A DNA stretch of 44,188 nucleotides from Phormidesmis priestleyi BC1401 (GTDB taxonomy: Bacteria; Cyanobacteriota; Cyanobacteriia; Leptolyngbyales; Leptolyngbyaceae): the NCBI RefSeq assembly GCF_001650195.1, contig NZ_LXYR01000044.1, positions 1 through 44,188 on the forward strand. The letters are read 5' to 3'. Under the pieces are notes generated by a model that saw nothing but the letters and a program-made list of their open reading frames with translations, did not search any database and had not been told where the DNA came from. This document shows, piece after piece, positions 7,834 to 17,698 of this stretch (positions are counted from its first letter, which is position 1; each line of letters opens with the position of its first letter). Made by a program: the position numbers and the translations under genes.

Positions 7834-10800
7834 ACCGTACTGCTATCAAAAATTTTGCTATCTGGGCACGTCGATCGCTTCGTGAACAGGTGAGAGCTAG
7901 AGCCACACAGTTTGGCATTCGCTCAAATGAGATTCAGGAGGCACAGGAAGTCTCTGGTGGGTTGGTCGTAGCGGGGCAGGCGTTGAATGCTGATGAGGCA
8001 AAGCAATATCGGCTGTTGCGATCGCGATTGCAAGACTTGATGCAGCTTTATAAGCAGGCGCAGGCAGTAGATGTGCTGATTGATGAGATTGCCTACACCT
8101 GGTTTAACCGACTGGCGGCACTGCGGTTTATGGAGGTGAATGGTTACTTGACGACGCGGGTGTTGAGCAGCAGTGACCCGAAGCTGGTTGACCCGGATGT
8201 GTTGCGCGATGCGGGCTATATTGCTGAGGCGGGTGAGTTTCCGGGGTTGGATCTGGATCAGCTCGATGAGTGGCGCAGTGTGGCGAGTCGTGCCCCAAAC
8301 CCAGATGAGTGGCTCTATCGGCGGCTGTTGGTGGCGCAGTGTGAGGCGTTGGCGGCGGGGTTGCCGTTTTTGTTCGATCGCACCCAAAACTATACAGCCC
8401 TGTTTGTGCCCACCAATTTGCTGAACAAGGATGAGATTGTGCAGCGATTGGTGACGGATATTCCAGAAGAAGATTGGCGCGACTCGTCGGATAGCGAGAA
8501 CGGGGTCGAGATTATTGGCTGGCTCTACCAATTTTATATTTCGGAACGTAAGGATGAGGTGATTGGCGCGAAGAGCAAGGTGGCGGCACAGGATATTCCC
8601 GCAGCGACGCAACTCTTTACGCCGCACTGGATTGTGCGCTATATGGTGGAAAACTCGCTGGGTCGGTTGTGGCTAGAGTCGCATCCAGAGTCGGGGTTGA
8701 GATCGAAGATGCCCTACTACCTGGAGAGTCCAGTAGAATCGCCCCCTAGCCCCCAAGTTTGGGGGAACCAGAGTTCTCAAAGTCCCCCAGACTTGGGGGA
8801 TTTAGGGGGCAAATTGCCTTTGCAACCTCAAGATCTAACGGTTTGCGATCCGGCTTGTGGCAGTGGTCATATTCTCGTTTATGCCTTTGATCTGTTGTTT
8901 GAGATCTATCGAGAACAGGGCTATTTAGAGCGAGACATTCCGGGGTTGATTTTGACGCACAATCTGTTTGGGCTGGATATTGATGAACGGGCGGTGCAGT
9001 TGGCGAGTTTTGCGGTGTTGATGAAGGCACGATCGAAGAATTCGCGCATTTTGCGAAAGCCCCCTATGTTGAATTTGGTGACGGTACGATCGACTCGCCA
9101 TTTAGCCAGTCAATTAGCAGCTAGTCAGTTAGCGACGATGCCATCAGCATCACCCACATTGATCAATCATCAGTTAGTGCTGGGTGAGGTGCGATCGATG
9201 CAGTTGCCGATCGTGCCACAGCAGGCAAATGAATCGAGGTTAGGTGATTTGTTGGGTGGGCTGTTGACGGCGTTTGAGGATGCCGACCATTTGGGCAGTT
9301 TGATTACGCCGCCTGTGTTTGATGCGGTAGTGCTAAATGCGGAACTGGAGGCAATGGAACAAACGGCACCTGTGTTTGTGGAGTTGTTTGCGGCGTTGCG
9401 TCATGTGGTGAAGCAAGCGGAGTTGTTGCGGAAACAGTATTGGGTTGTGGTAGCGAATCCGCCGTATATGGGTAGCAAGAGCATGAATTCTCATCTAAAA
9501 GATTTTGCTCAGGCAAACTATCCCGATAGCAAGTCTGATTTATTTGCTGTGTTTGTTGAACGCATTATCGGCATGACAACGGCAGATGGATTTATGGGTT
9601 TAATGTCTCCATTTACCTGGATGTTTTTAAGCTCTTATGAAAAGCTTCGCAAACACATACTCAATAGAAACACGTTAACGAGTCTAATCAGACCGGAATA
9701 TCATGCGTTCTTTGAGTCCGCTTATGTTCCAATCTGCACCTTTACTCTCAGCAAAAAGGTTTTACCTGAATATTCAGGAACATTTATTGATCTCACTCAG
9801 TTTTATGGAGCAGATTTACAACCCATTAAAACATTAGAAGCGATCGCTAACCCAAACTGTGGTTATCTTTACCACGCAAAAGCAACCGACTTTGCAAAAA
9901 TTCCGGGGAGTCCGATCGCGTATTGGGTGAGTCGCAAAGTAGCTAAAATCTTTGAATCTTATAATTTTCTTTCAGAAGTTGCTCATCCTAAAAAGGGATT
10001 AAATACAGCAAACAATGAGCGTTTTTTAAGACTTTGGTTTGAAATCGCAACAGAGAAATTGGGTCTTGCGTTAAGTAGTAAGTTAGCGGCAAAGGAATCG
10101 AAGAAAAAATGGCTCCCAAATCATAAAGGTGGAGATTACAGAAAGTGGTATGGAAACAATGATTGGGTAATTAATTGGGAGAATGATGGTCGTGAAGTTC
10201 GAGACTATCCAAGTTCAGTTGTACGCAACCCGGATTTTTACTTTTTAGAATGTATAACTTATTCATCTATAAACTCATCATTCTTCGCAACACGTTTTTC
10301 AGAACAAGGATTTTTGTTTAACACGGGAGGATCTTGTGTTTTCCTAAAGCGGACAGAATATTACTGGATAGTAGGTAGTTTCTTGTGTTCCAAGTTGTCA
10401 ACTTTTTTTATGTCTTTTATTAATCCAACTATGAATATTAACGTAGAAGACGTAGCCGCTTTGCCTATTTTAGAAATCGAGGATTCTTTAAAGGAAGAAC
10501 TTGAAGTTAATGCAAAGAAAAGCTACCAAATTTCTCGTATAGATTGGGATAACTTTGAAGCCTCTTGGGATTTTCAAACTCATCCACTTCTACGAGACAA
10601 AACCATTTATCAACTCTCCCAAGCATTTACAACCTGGAAAACTGAAAGCGATCGTGCCTTCCAACAACTCAAACAACTCGAAGAACAAAATAACCGCTAC
10701 TGGATTGATGCCTACGGGTTACAAGACGAACTCACCCCCGAAGTCCCCGACGAGCAGATCACCATTCGCCGCGCCGACCTCTCCCGCGACATCAAATCCC

Positions 10801-11585
10801 TCATCTCCTACGCTGTCGGCTGCATGATGGGTCGCTACTCCCTCGATCGCCCCGGCTTAATCCACGCCGGACAACCCTTCGACCCCAGCCAGCACACCAC
10901 CTTCCCCGCCGACACCGACGCAATTTTGCCCATCACCGACCAAGCCTACTTCGACGACGACCTCGTTTCCCGCTTCATCGACTTCATCAAAACCGCCTAC
11001 AGCGAAACCCACCTCAGAGAAAACCTCGACTTCATCGCCAACGCCCTCACCCTCCGCCAAGACGAAAGCCCCCGCGATCGCATCCGTCGCTATTTCCTCA
11101 CCGAATTCATCTCCGACCACATCCAAACCTACAAAAAACGCCCCATCTACTGGCTCTTCACCAGCGGCGCTGGCAATAGCAAAACAGTCCGCGCATTCGG
11201 CGCACTTATCTACCTGCACCGCTACACCCCCAACACGATCGCCCAAATTCGCACCGATTACGTCCTCGAACTGCAACGCAAACTGATGGGAGAGATCGAT
11301 CGCACCCAAAAGCAACTCGATGAAGCCACCACCAGCACCGCCAAAAAAGCCATCCAACGTCGCCTCAAAACCCTACGCGACCAAGATGCAGAACTCGCAA
11401 CCTACCAGGCAAAACTACAAACCTTTGCCGATCAACGCATCCAACTCGACCTCGATGATGGCGTGGCATACAACTACACCCGCTTTAAAGGCTTAGTCTA
11501 CGAAGGCTCAGACCTAAAAATGGTAGACCTAGAGAAAAAAGCCCAGTGGAAGCTAGATCTGTCGAAATCAGAGCGATCACAGTAA
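7830..11585 (+). CDS. pglX: PglX, BREX adenine-specific DNA methyltransferase
   Basis: The 1251-residue protein carries SAM-binding motif I (DPACGSGH, about residue 340) and catalytic motif IV (ANPPYMG, about residue 543), as in N6-adenine methyltransferases. PglX methylates one strand of a non-palindromic site and marks host DNA for BREX. The central part after NPPY, roughly residues 560-900, is the expected target-recognition region and is AT-rich. The first third is G-rich on the coding strand and the last quarter C-rich, suggesting a mosaic gene. A 70-bp dispersed repeat (8741-8810) is inserted in frame before motif I and adds about 24 residues rich in Pro and Gly. The start overlaps the nucleotidyltransferase stop. 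Confidence 0.95.
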   Translation: MNRTAIKNFAIWARRSLREQVRARATQFGIRSNEIQEAQEVSGGLVVAGQALNADEAKQYRLLRSRLQDLMQLYKQAQAVDVLIDEIAYTWFNRLAALRFMEVNGYLTTRVLSSSDPKLVDPDVLRDAGYIAEAGEFPGLDLDQLDEWRSVASRAPNPDEWLYRRLLVAQCEALAAGLPFLFDRTQNYTALFVPTNLLNKDEIVQRLVTDIPEEDWRDSSDSENGVEIIGWLYQFYISERKDEVIGAKSKVAAQDIPAATQLFTPHWIVRYMVENSLGRLWLESHPESGLRSKMPYYLESPVESPPSPQVWGNQSSQSPPDLGDLGGKLPLQPQDLTVCDPACGSGHILVYAFDLLFEIYREQGYLERDIPGLILTHNLFGLDIDERAVQLASFAVLMKARSKNSRILRKPPMLNLVTVRSTRHLASQLAASQLATMPSASPTLINHQLVLGEVRSMQLPIVPQQANESRLGDLLGGLLTAFEDADHLGSLITPPVFDAVVLNAELEAMEQTAPVFVELFAALRHVVKQAELLRKQYWVVVANPPYMGSKSMNSHLKDFAQANYPDSKSDLFAVFVERIIGMTTADGFMGLMSPFTWMFLSSYEKLRKHILNRNTLTSLIRPEYHAFFESAYVPICTFTLSKKVLPEYSGTFIDLTQFYGADLQPIKTLEAIANPNCGYLYHAKATDFAKIPGSPIAYWVSRKVAKIFESYNFLSEVAHPKKGLNTANNERFLRLWFEIATEKLGLALSSKLAAKESKKKWLPNHKGGDYRKWYGNNDWVINWENDGREVRDYPSSVVRNPDFYFLECITYSSINSSFFATRFSEQGFLFNTGGSCVFLKRTEYYWIVGSFLCSKLSTFFMSFINPTMNINVEDVAALPILEIEDSLKEELEVNAKKSYQISRIDWDNFEASWDFQTHPLLRDKTIYQLSQAFTTWKTESDRAFQQLKQLEEQNNRYWIDAYGLQDELTPEVPDEQITIRRADLSRDIKSLISYAVGCMMGRYSLDRPGLIHAGQPFDPSQHTTFPADTDAILPITDQAYFDDDLVSRFIDFIKTAYSETHLRENLDFIANALTLRQDESPRDRIRRYFLTEFISDHIQTYKKRPIYWLFTSGAGNSKTVRAFGALIYLHRYTPNTIAQIRTDYVLELQRKLMGEIDRTQKQLDEATTSTAKKAIQRRLKTLRDQDAELATYQAKLQTFADQRIQLDLDDGVAYNYTRFKGLVYEGSDLKMVDLEKKAQWKLDLSKSERSQ
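8741..8810. repeat. Cyanobacterial GC-rich palindromic repeat inside pglX
   Basis: This 70-bp element starts GCCCCCTAGCCCCCAAG and ends CTTGGGGGATTTAGGGGGC. Its ends are near-perfect inverted repeats, and an inner CCCCCA/TGGGGG pair is also present. It matches a type of dispersed palindrome I know from filamentous cyanobacteria. It keeps the pglX frame open. Confidence 0.8.
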
Positions 11586-11609
11586 AGTAAGTAGCAGGAG
11601 GCACAAGCG

Positions 11610-12365
11610 ATGCAACCCAAGTTTCCAGGAATGAATCCCTATCTTGAAAATCCTGAACTGTGGTCAGAAGTACATTTTGGGCTGATTGCAGTACTAGCAC
11701 GATCACTCAATGCTGTCATTACCCCTAAATATCGGGCTGCGGTTGAGAAACGGGTTTACGCCGACTCGCTGCTAGTTGGCATTCCCGATGTTGCAGTCTT
11801 TCAACCGGGCACCCAGGCGATCGCACCCCAGCAAACCACAGCAACGTTGACCAAACCGCTAGTCGTGACAGTGCCGATCGTAGAAGAAACCCAAGAGCGC
11901 TTCTTGGAGATTCGAGCAGTGGCGACAGGAACAGTCATCACGATCGTGGAAGTGCTGTCGCCGAAAAACAAGCGGGCAGGCGAAGGCAAAGCAAAATATG
12001 ATGCCAAGCGACAAACCGTGTTAAACAGCGCGGCTCATTTGGTAGAAATTGATCTGCTGCGAACCGGAGAACCAAAGCCAATGGCAGGAGGCGTGGCATC
12101 CGATTATCGGATCTTAGTCAGCCGTGCAAATTGCCGCCCTACCGCAGAACTATATCCATTTAATTTGCGAGAGCCGTTGCCACGCTTTTTGTTACCCTTG
12201 CGCCCTGAAGATTCAGAACCCGTTGTAGATCTCCAAGATCTGTTGCAGCAAGTTTATCAAGAAGCAGCATTAGATTTGGCGATCGACTACTCCACCCAAC
12301 CAATTCCGCCCCTACCAACAGCAGACTTTGAGTGGATTCAAACCTTATTAGAGGTCGAAGCATGA
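11610..12365 (+). CDS. DUF4058 family protein
   Basis: The 251-residue product begins with the hallmark of DUF4058, FPGMNPYLENPELWSEVH, and has the conserved LSPKNKRAGEGKAKYDAKR segment and an LVEIDLLRTGEP strand typical of the family. The family is abundant in cyanobacteria, related to PD-(D/E)XK-like folds, and has no demonstrated activity. It follows pglX by 24 bases with a good ribosome-binding site (AGCAGGAGG) and overlaps the Uma2 gene by four bases. It is therefore co-transcribed with the BREX genes although it is not a known BREX component. Confidence 0.85.
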   Translation: MQPKFPGMNPYLENPELWSEVHFGLIAVLARSLNAVITPKYRAAVEKRVYADSLLVGIPDVAVFQPGTQAIAPQQTTATLTKPLVVTVPIVEETQERFLEIRAVATGTVITIVEVLSPKNKRAGEGKAKYDAKRQTVLNSAAHLVEIDLLRTGEPKPMAGGVASDYRILVSRANCRPTAELYPFNLREPLPRFLLPLRPEDSEPVVDLQDLLQQVYQEAALDLAIDYSTQPIPPLPTADFEWIQTLLEVEA

Positions 12366-13027
12366 TGGTTAACCAATTCGCGCCACCTCAAGCAGCCCCT
12401 AACAGTCAAGCCACTCAACGGGTTGTGCTGCATGATGTCAGTTGGCAAACCTATCAAGCCTTGCTGTCTGATATGGGCGACCATCGTTCCTCTCGGCTTG
12501 CCTACGATCGCGGTGTGCTAGAAATCACTATGCCCTCTGACCTGCACGAATTCATTAAACGCCTGCTAGAAAGAATCGTGACGACACTCACCGAAGAGTT
12601 AAACCTAAAAGTGCGGAGTATTGGTTCAGTCACCCTCGATCGAGAAGACCTCTCGCAAGGCGTAGAACCAGATTCTGGCTTTTATATTCAAAACGCCAGC
12701 CACATTCGAGGTAGAAAACTCGATCTTGTGAATAATCCTCCCCCTGACCTGGTTGTAGAAGTAGATATCACAAGTGTTTCAACTCGGCGATTAAAGATCT
12801 ACAAGCAGTTACAGGTTCCCGAAGTCTGGCGTTGCACTGCACAAGCGATTGAAATCAAACACCTTCAGAACGGAGAATATACCTCCCGTGAATACAGCCT
12901 TGCCTTTCCAATGGTTTCTGCTGTGACGATCCAGCAATTTCTTGAACAAGGCAAAGACACGGATGACGATAATGAAGTCGTGCGATCGCTGCGCTCCTGG
13001 ATTCAACAGCAGCAAAGCTCACCTTAG
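12362..13027 (+). CDS. Uma2 family (DUF820) PD-(D/E)XK nuclease-like protein
   Basis: The protein has about 221 residues from the ATG at 12362, which overlaps the preceding stop (ATGA). An upstream in-frame start at 12332 would lie inside the DUF4058 gene. The Uma2 pattern is visible: YDRGVLEITMPSDLHE near the N-terminus, then EPDSGFYI, then DLVVEVDITS, matching the D...ExD/K metal centre, and SVSTRRLKIYKQLQVPEVWRC. Uma2 proteins are very numerous in cyanobacteria and nuclease-like, but their biological role is unproven. Its position between pglX and pglZ suggests either a hitchhiker or a local BREX accessory. Confidence 0.85.
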   Translation: MMVNQFAPPQAAPNSQATQRVVLHDVSWQTYQALLSDMGDHRSSRLAYDRGVLEITMPSDLHEFIKRLLERIVTTLTEELNLKVRSIGSVTLDREDLSQGVEPDSGFYIQNASHIRGRKLDLVNNPPPDLVVEVDITSVSTRRLKIYKQLQVPEVWRCTAQAIEIKHLQNGEYTSREYSLAFPMVSAVTIQQFLEQGKDTDDDNEVVRSLRSWIQQQQSSP

Positions 13028-13054
13028 CGATCGCATCCAATCACACCTGCCCAC

Positions 13055-15607
13055 ATGAACATCACTCGCATTCAGGCTATACTACAAACCCTTTTCCAGG
13101 ATGATTCTCGTTGGTCGCATTCAGGGCAACGTGTAGTGTTTTGGTATGACCCCGATCAGCAGTTCCAAGACACCTTTGCCGAAATCCAGCTAGACGATAT
13201 TGAAAAACTTCAGTTAAACGACACCCCTTTCACGGTTAAACACCGCCTTCTGATCGAACAGCCTGATCAAGCTTTTCTTCTCTACGCCCCCCATCTAGAA
13301 CCCGAACCCCAAGACAACTGGCTACTCGATATCCAACACCGAGGACTCACTTTCTCCGCCGATCGAGCTGCCCTGATCTTTGCTGATCTGGGGTTACGTC
13401 AACGCAGCCTAGAAACCGTCATCCGCCAATACCTCAAATTCTTCGACAGCCGAAAGCGGACAGAAGCCCTACAAGCAATGAATCTTGCCCCTCAAACCCA
13501 CGAACAGGGATTTTTATTAGCGATGCTGTCTGTTCTGGTTGGGCTGAAAGTCCCTGATGCCAGTGGTCTAATTCGCCGAGTGCTGATGGCAGGGCTACTT
13601 GAAACCGATAATGCACTCTGGGTAGAAATCACCCGCTTTGTCTCCCCCAAAGCCTTCTGGCAGATTGTCCAAGATCACTTGGGGGTAACCGATGCGACTC
13701 CTAGCCTCAACAAACTGTTTGTGTGCCTGCTCATCACCCATTTCGATACTGCCCTGCACGGACACCTGCCTAAATCACTGCACCCGCACGTCATCCTTCC
13801 AGGTCAACAAGCCTATGCCTTCATCGACCAATGGATGCGCGACCAGCAAGACTCATCCAAGTGGATGGAGCTAAGTCAATTGATTGAGGCAGAACTTGAT
13901 CTATTTCCAACGATCGAACCCCTCGCCCCTGACATCCTCTTTGAAGCGTCTAGCTTTGAAGCCGTTGACCAAGCTCTCATCCGCACTTGCATTCAAGAAC
14001 TCAAGGCACAGGCAAGCGACCTCACCCGTTGGCGCACCCGTTTTACAGCAAGACGTTCCACCGTTTGGTATCCCAAATATGAAGCAATCTATCAGGCACT
14101 AGAAGCTGCGATCGATTTAATAGAGCTAAAACATCGCTACGCTAACTTTCGATTGTCTGCACCTCTGCTGTTCAACGCCTACGCCACCGAGATCCATCAG
14201 TTCGATCGCGCTTACCGTCACTTCATCGTTGCTAGCGACCGTGCGATGGGTGACATCATCAAAAACCTGGTTAAGGAAATTGAAAATCTTTATACCTACT
14301 GGTTCCTTGATGGGCTAGGAGCCGCCTGGTCAGACGCACTGGAGGCGCAAGCAAATGGGCATTGGCAGGTCGCAGGAGTCACGTCTCAAGCCAATTTCTT
14401 TAACCACAACATCACCCCAATTCTAGAACGCAACGATCGTGAGAAAGTGTTTGTGATCATCTCTGACGCATTGCGCTACGAAGTCGCTAGCGAACTCAAA
14501 GACACGATCGAAAAAGAGCTACGGGGCGAAACACTCTTAGCCCCCCAACTTGGCGTTCTACCCAGCACCACTCGCCTGGGAATGGCAGCTTTACTCCCCG
14601 GCACTACGTTAGAGCTAGTTCCTAAAGATGCCCTGAAGGATGGATTAAGCACAAAGGGAGCGGATACCCGTCTGTCCGTGCTACAGCGCAACAGCGGAGT
14701 CGAAGCGACTGTCCTTCGTGCCGCCGATCTACTGGCAATGAGCACTGAAATGGGACGAGAGGCAATCAAACCCTATCGTTTAGTTTACATCTACCACGAT
14801 ATCATTGACGCGATCGGCGATAAAGCTGCTAGCGAACGGCAGGTATTGGCTGCCTGTGAAGATGCGATCGCTGAATTGCTGAAGCTGGTCAAAAAAATCT
14901 GTAACTCACTCAATGGCACCCACGTTTTAATCACCGCCGATCACGGGTTTCTCTACCAGCGTCAAGCGATCGCAGAGGCTGACAAAGTTCCCCTTCCCCA
15001 AGGAGATGACATTGTAGAAACGAATCGGCGGTTCACACTCCGTACCCAAAATATTGAGGAGCCGAGCTTGTTAAACTTCACCCTTCCCTATGACTCTAGA
15101 GGTGCGATCGTGAGTGTGCCCAGAGGAAGCCTGCGTTTTTCAATTCAAGGAGCGGGTGCTCAATATGTGCATGGGGGAGCCAGCCTTCAAGAAGTTTGTG
15201 TTCCGGTCATCACCTATCATCACAAACGAGCAGAAAAAGGAGATGATGGCCCTGCCCGAAAGGTAGGGGTGCAGATCAATGCCCGACTCCGGCGCGTGAC
15301 CAATAACCGCTTCAGCTTCAATTTGATGCAAACTGACCCAGTTGAGGGCAGATGGCGATCGCGGCGCGTGTCAGTGGCGCTCTACGATTCACAAGGCAAC
15401 GCAATCACCGATGTCAAAGTGGTGGAGCTAGGCAGCAGCAGCCCACATCCCACCGATAGAGAATTCAAACAGACTTTAATCATCACGGTGCCTAACCCGC
15501 CTACAACCGCTTCCCTTATTGTTAAAGATTCTGATGACAATACCGAATTAGTACGAGAGACGTGGACAATTAGCCTGGGGATTACAAATGACTTTGGCGA
15601 CTTCTAA
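13055..15607 (+). CDS. pglZ: PglZ, BREX alkaline-phosphatase-superfamily protein
   Basis: The 850-residue product has the PglZ core: a metal-site strand VFVIISDALRYEVASEL (about residues 464-480) and a second metal motif LITADHGFLYQ (about 625-635), as in alkaline phosphatase/sulfatase-type enzymes. A beta-rich C-terminal domain follows. PglZ is a core component of all BREX types and interacts with PglX; its hydrolase substrate is not established. The start is the ATG at 13055. The next gene, brxL, begins 42 bases after its stop, consistent with one operon. Confidence 0.94.
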   Translation: MNITRIQAILQTLFQDDSRWSHSGQRVVFWYDPDQQFQDTFAEIQLDDIEKLQLNDTPFTVKHRLLIEQPDQAFLLYAPHLEPEPQDNWLLDIQHRGLTFSADRAALIFADLGLRQRSLETVIRQYLKFFDSRKRTEALQAMNLAPQTHEQGFLLAMLSVLVGLKVPDASGLIRRVLMAGLLETDNALWVEITRFVSPKAFWQIVQDHLGVTDATPSLNKLFVCLLITHFDTALHGHLPKSLHPHVILPGQQAYAFIDQWMRDQQDSSKWMELSQLIEAELDLFPTIEPLAPDILFEASSFEAVDQALIRTCIQELKAQASDLTRWRTRFTARRSTVWYPKYEAIYQALEAAIDLIELKHRYANFRLSAPLLFNAYATEIHQFDRAYRHFIVASDRAMGDIIKNLVKEIENLYTYWFLDGLGAAWSDALEAQANGHWQVAGVTSQANFFNHNITPILERNDREKVFVIISDALRYEVASELKDTIEKELRGETLLAPQLGVLPSTTRLGMAALLPGTTLELVPKDALKDGLSTKGADTRLSVLQRNSGVEATVLRAADLLAMSTEMGREAIKPYRLVYIYHDIIDAIGDKAASERQVLAACEDAIAELLKLVKKICNSLNGTHVLITADHGFLYQRQAIAEADKVPLPQGDDIVETNRRFTLRTQNIEEPSLLNFTLPYDSRGAIVSVPRGSLRFSIQGAGAQYVHGGASLQEVCVPVITYHHKRAEKGDDGPARKVGVQINARLRRVTNNRFSFNLMQTDPVEGRWRSRRVSVALYDSQGNAITDVKVVELGSSSPHPTDREFKQTLIITVPNPPTTASLIVKDSDDNTELVRETWTISLGITNDFGDF

Positions 15608-15649
15608 AATAGAAATTGTCCCGTCCGGGCATTAGCAGGTAAATACACA

Positions 15650-17674
15650 ATGGCTATAGATGTCCTCGATCGCAAGCTCAATGATATTTACCCTGGCAGG
15701 GTCGTCCGAAAAGACTTAACGAAGCGCATCAAAGAGGGGGCTAGCGTTCCGGTTTACGTATTGGAATACCTATTAGGAATGTATTGCGCCACAGACGATG
15801 AGGCAACCATCGAAGCAGGCGTTCAAACGGTTAAGCGGATTCTTTCTGAAAACTATGTTCGTCCTGATGAGGCGGAGCAGGTTAAATCAAAAGTGCGGGA
15901 GATTGGGCGGTTCAGTGTCATCGATCGCGTGACCGTCAAACTCAATGAAAAAGCAGATATCTATCAGGGACTCTTGATGAACTTGGGAGTGAAAGGCGTT
16001 GCAATTGACGCTGATCTCGTGACCCGCAACCCCAAACTGCTGAGTGGAGGTATCTGGTGCATTCTCCAGCTTGAGTATGAAGCGGGTGCAAATCCTAGCC
16101 CATTTATTGTGGCGAGTCTAAAGCCCATTCAAATGCCCAATGTAGATATGGAGGAGTTATTTGCGGGGCGATCGGCGTTTGAGCGAGAAGAATGGATCGA
16201 TTTGCTGATTCGCTCTACGGGACTAGAACCAACCACCTTAGTAGACGAAGTAAAATGGCATCTGCTGGCGCGGATGATTCCACTGTGCGAGAACAACTAT
16301 AACTGTTGCGAATTGGGACCGCGATCGACCGGAAAGTCTCACCTCTACAAAGAGATTTCACCGAATTCGATTCTAGTCTCTGGCGGCAAAACCACGGTTG
16401 CCAACCTGTTCTACAATATGTCTTCTCGCCAGATTGGGTTGGTGGGGCTGTTTGATGTGGTCGCATTTGATGAAGTGGCAGGCATCAGCTTCCATGACAA
16501 TGACGGGATTCAGATCATGAAAGACTACATGGCATCTGGCTCCTTTGCGCGCGGCAAAGCTGAAATTAGCGCCAATGCTTCCATGGTATTCGTCGGAAAC
16601 ATCAACCAAAGCGTCGAGTCCCTAGTCAAAACCTCGCATTTGCTGGCTCCTTTTCCAGCCGCCATGATCGATACTGCCTTTTTCGATCGCTTCCACGCCT
16701 ACATTCCCGGCTGGGAAATTCCCAAATTCAGCCCTCAAAACTTCACCAATCAGTACGGCTTCATCGTAGATTACTTGGCAGAATGGCTACGAGAAATGCG
16801 AAAACGCAGCTTTGCCGATGCAATCGATCGCTACTTTCAACTGGGCAATAATCTGAAGCAGCGCGATGTGCAAGCCGTCCGCAAAACGGTGTCAGGACTG
16901 CTAAAACTGATCTTTCCCGATGGCAGCTTCACCAAACAAGATGTTGAGACGGCGCTGGTGTATGCGCTCAGAGTCAGAAGACGAGTCAAAGAACAGCTTA
17001 AAAAAATTGGTGGTATGGAATTCTATGATGTGCATTTCAGCTACATCGATATTGAAACCTTAGAAGAACATTTCGTCTCAGTGCCAGAGCAGGGCGGTTC
17101 GCATTTAATCAGCGAAGATATCCTCCCACCAGGACACCTGTATCTAATCAGCGATAGCGATAGGGGCAAAATTGGGGTCTTCAAACTGGAGCTACAGGCA
17201 GTTTTAGGCAATGGTAAACTGAACCGTGCAGGAGTCGCCAGCGCTACTGGCATGAAAGACACTATCAATATTGCCTTGAGCTACTTCAAAGCCAATGCCC
17301 ATCGGGTCAGCGGTTCAATTCATCCTGACAACTCTGACTTCCTGCTGCAACTCCTCGACCTCCAAGGATCAGGTGTGCCGACCTATAGCGGATTAGCATT
17401 GTTCATTTCGCTTTGTTCTGCGGCATTAGGGCGCGCAGTACAGCCTCAGCTTACAATTTTTGGCGAGATGACGTTAGGCGGCACTATCAATCCAGTCAGC
17501 CATCTTACAGGAAGCTTGCAGGTAGCCTTCGATGCTGGCTCTAGAAAGATCCTGCTCCCTATGACTAGCGCTGTTGATCTCCCAACGGTTCCGCCTGAGC
17601 TATTCACCAAATTCCAGACCTCGTTCTATACCGATCCAATCGACGCCGTTTTCAAAGCGCTGGCAGTGAACTAA
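15650..17674 (+). CDS. brxL: BrxL, Lon-like ATPase/protease-type BREX protein
   Basis: The 674-residue protein fits type 1 BrxL. An AAA+ P-loop variant (ELGPRSTGKSHLYKE, about residues 219-233) precedes a Walker B-like VVAFDEVAG (about 269-277). A Lon-protease-like C-terminal domain includes VPTYSGLALFISLCSAAL and FGEMTLGGTINPV. In characterised systems BrxL forms DNA-binding ring assemblies and is needed for phage restriction but not always for methylation. It is the last plus-strand BREX gene and ends 24 bases from the end of the convergent brxA. Confidence 0.94.
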   Translation: MAIDVLDRKLNDIYPGRVVRKDLTKRIKEGASVPVYVLEYLLGMYCATDDEATIEAGVQTVKRILSENYVRPDEAEQVKSKVREIGRFSVIDRVTVKLNEKADIYQGLLMNLGVKGVAIDADLVTRNPKLLSGGIWCILQLEYEAGANPSPFIVASLKPIQMPNVDMEELFAGRSAFEREEWIDLLIRSTGLEPTTLVDEVKWHLLARMIPLCENNYNCCELGPRSTGKSHLYKEISPNSILVSGGKTTVANLFYNMSSRQIGLVGLFDVVAFDEVAGISFHDNDGIQIMKDYMASGSFARGKAEISANASMVFVGNINQSVESLVKTSHLLAPFPAAMIDTAFFDRFHAYIPGWEIPKFSPQNFTNQYGFIVDYLAEWLREMRKRSFADAIDRYFQLGNNLKQRDVQAVRKTVSGLLKLIFPDGSFTKQDVETALVYALRVRRRVKEQLKKIGGMEFYDVHFSYIDIETLEEHFVSVPEQGGSHLISEDILPPGHLYLISDSDRGKIGVFKLELQAVLGNGKLNRAGVASATGMKDTINIALSYFKANAHRVSGSIHPDNSDFLLQLLDLQGSGVPTYSGLALFISLCSAALGRAVQPQLTIFGEMTLGGTINPVSHLTGSLQVAFDAGSRKILLPMTSAVDLPTVPPELFTKFQTSFYTDPIDAVFKALAVN

Positions 17675-17698
17675 GCAGTCGGCTGAGAATTTGGTCAA

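Noticed and set aside
7923-8627. Long minus-strand open frame (234 codons) inside pglX
   Set aside because: It lies wholly antisense to a strongly supported gene, has His/Gln/Arg-biased composition and no domain.
8741-8810. Repeat unit considered as a CRISPR-like or terminator element
   Set aside because: It is a single copy inside a coding frame, with no spacer-repeat array in the window.
10857-11357. Minus-strand open frame of 166 codons inside pglX
   Set aside because: Its Gly/Val/Glu-rich composition is the mirror of the C-rich pglX end; no protein family pattern.
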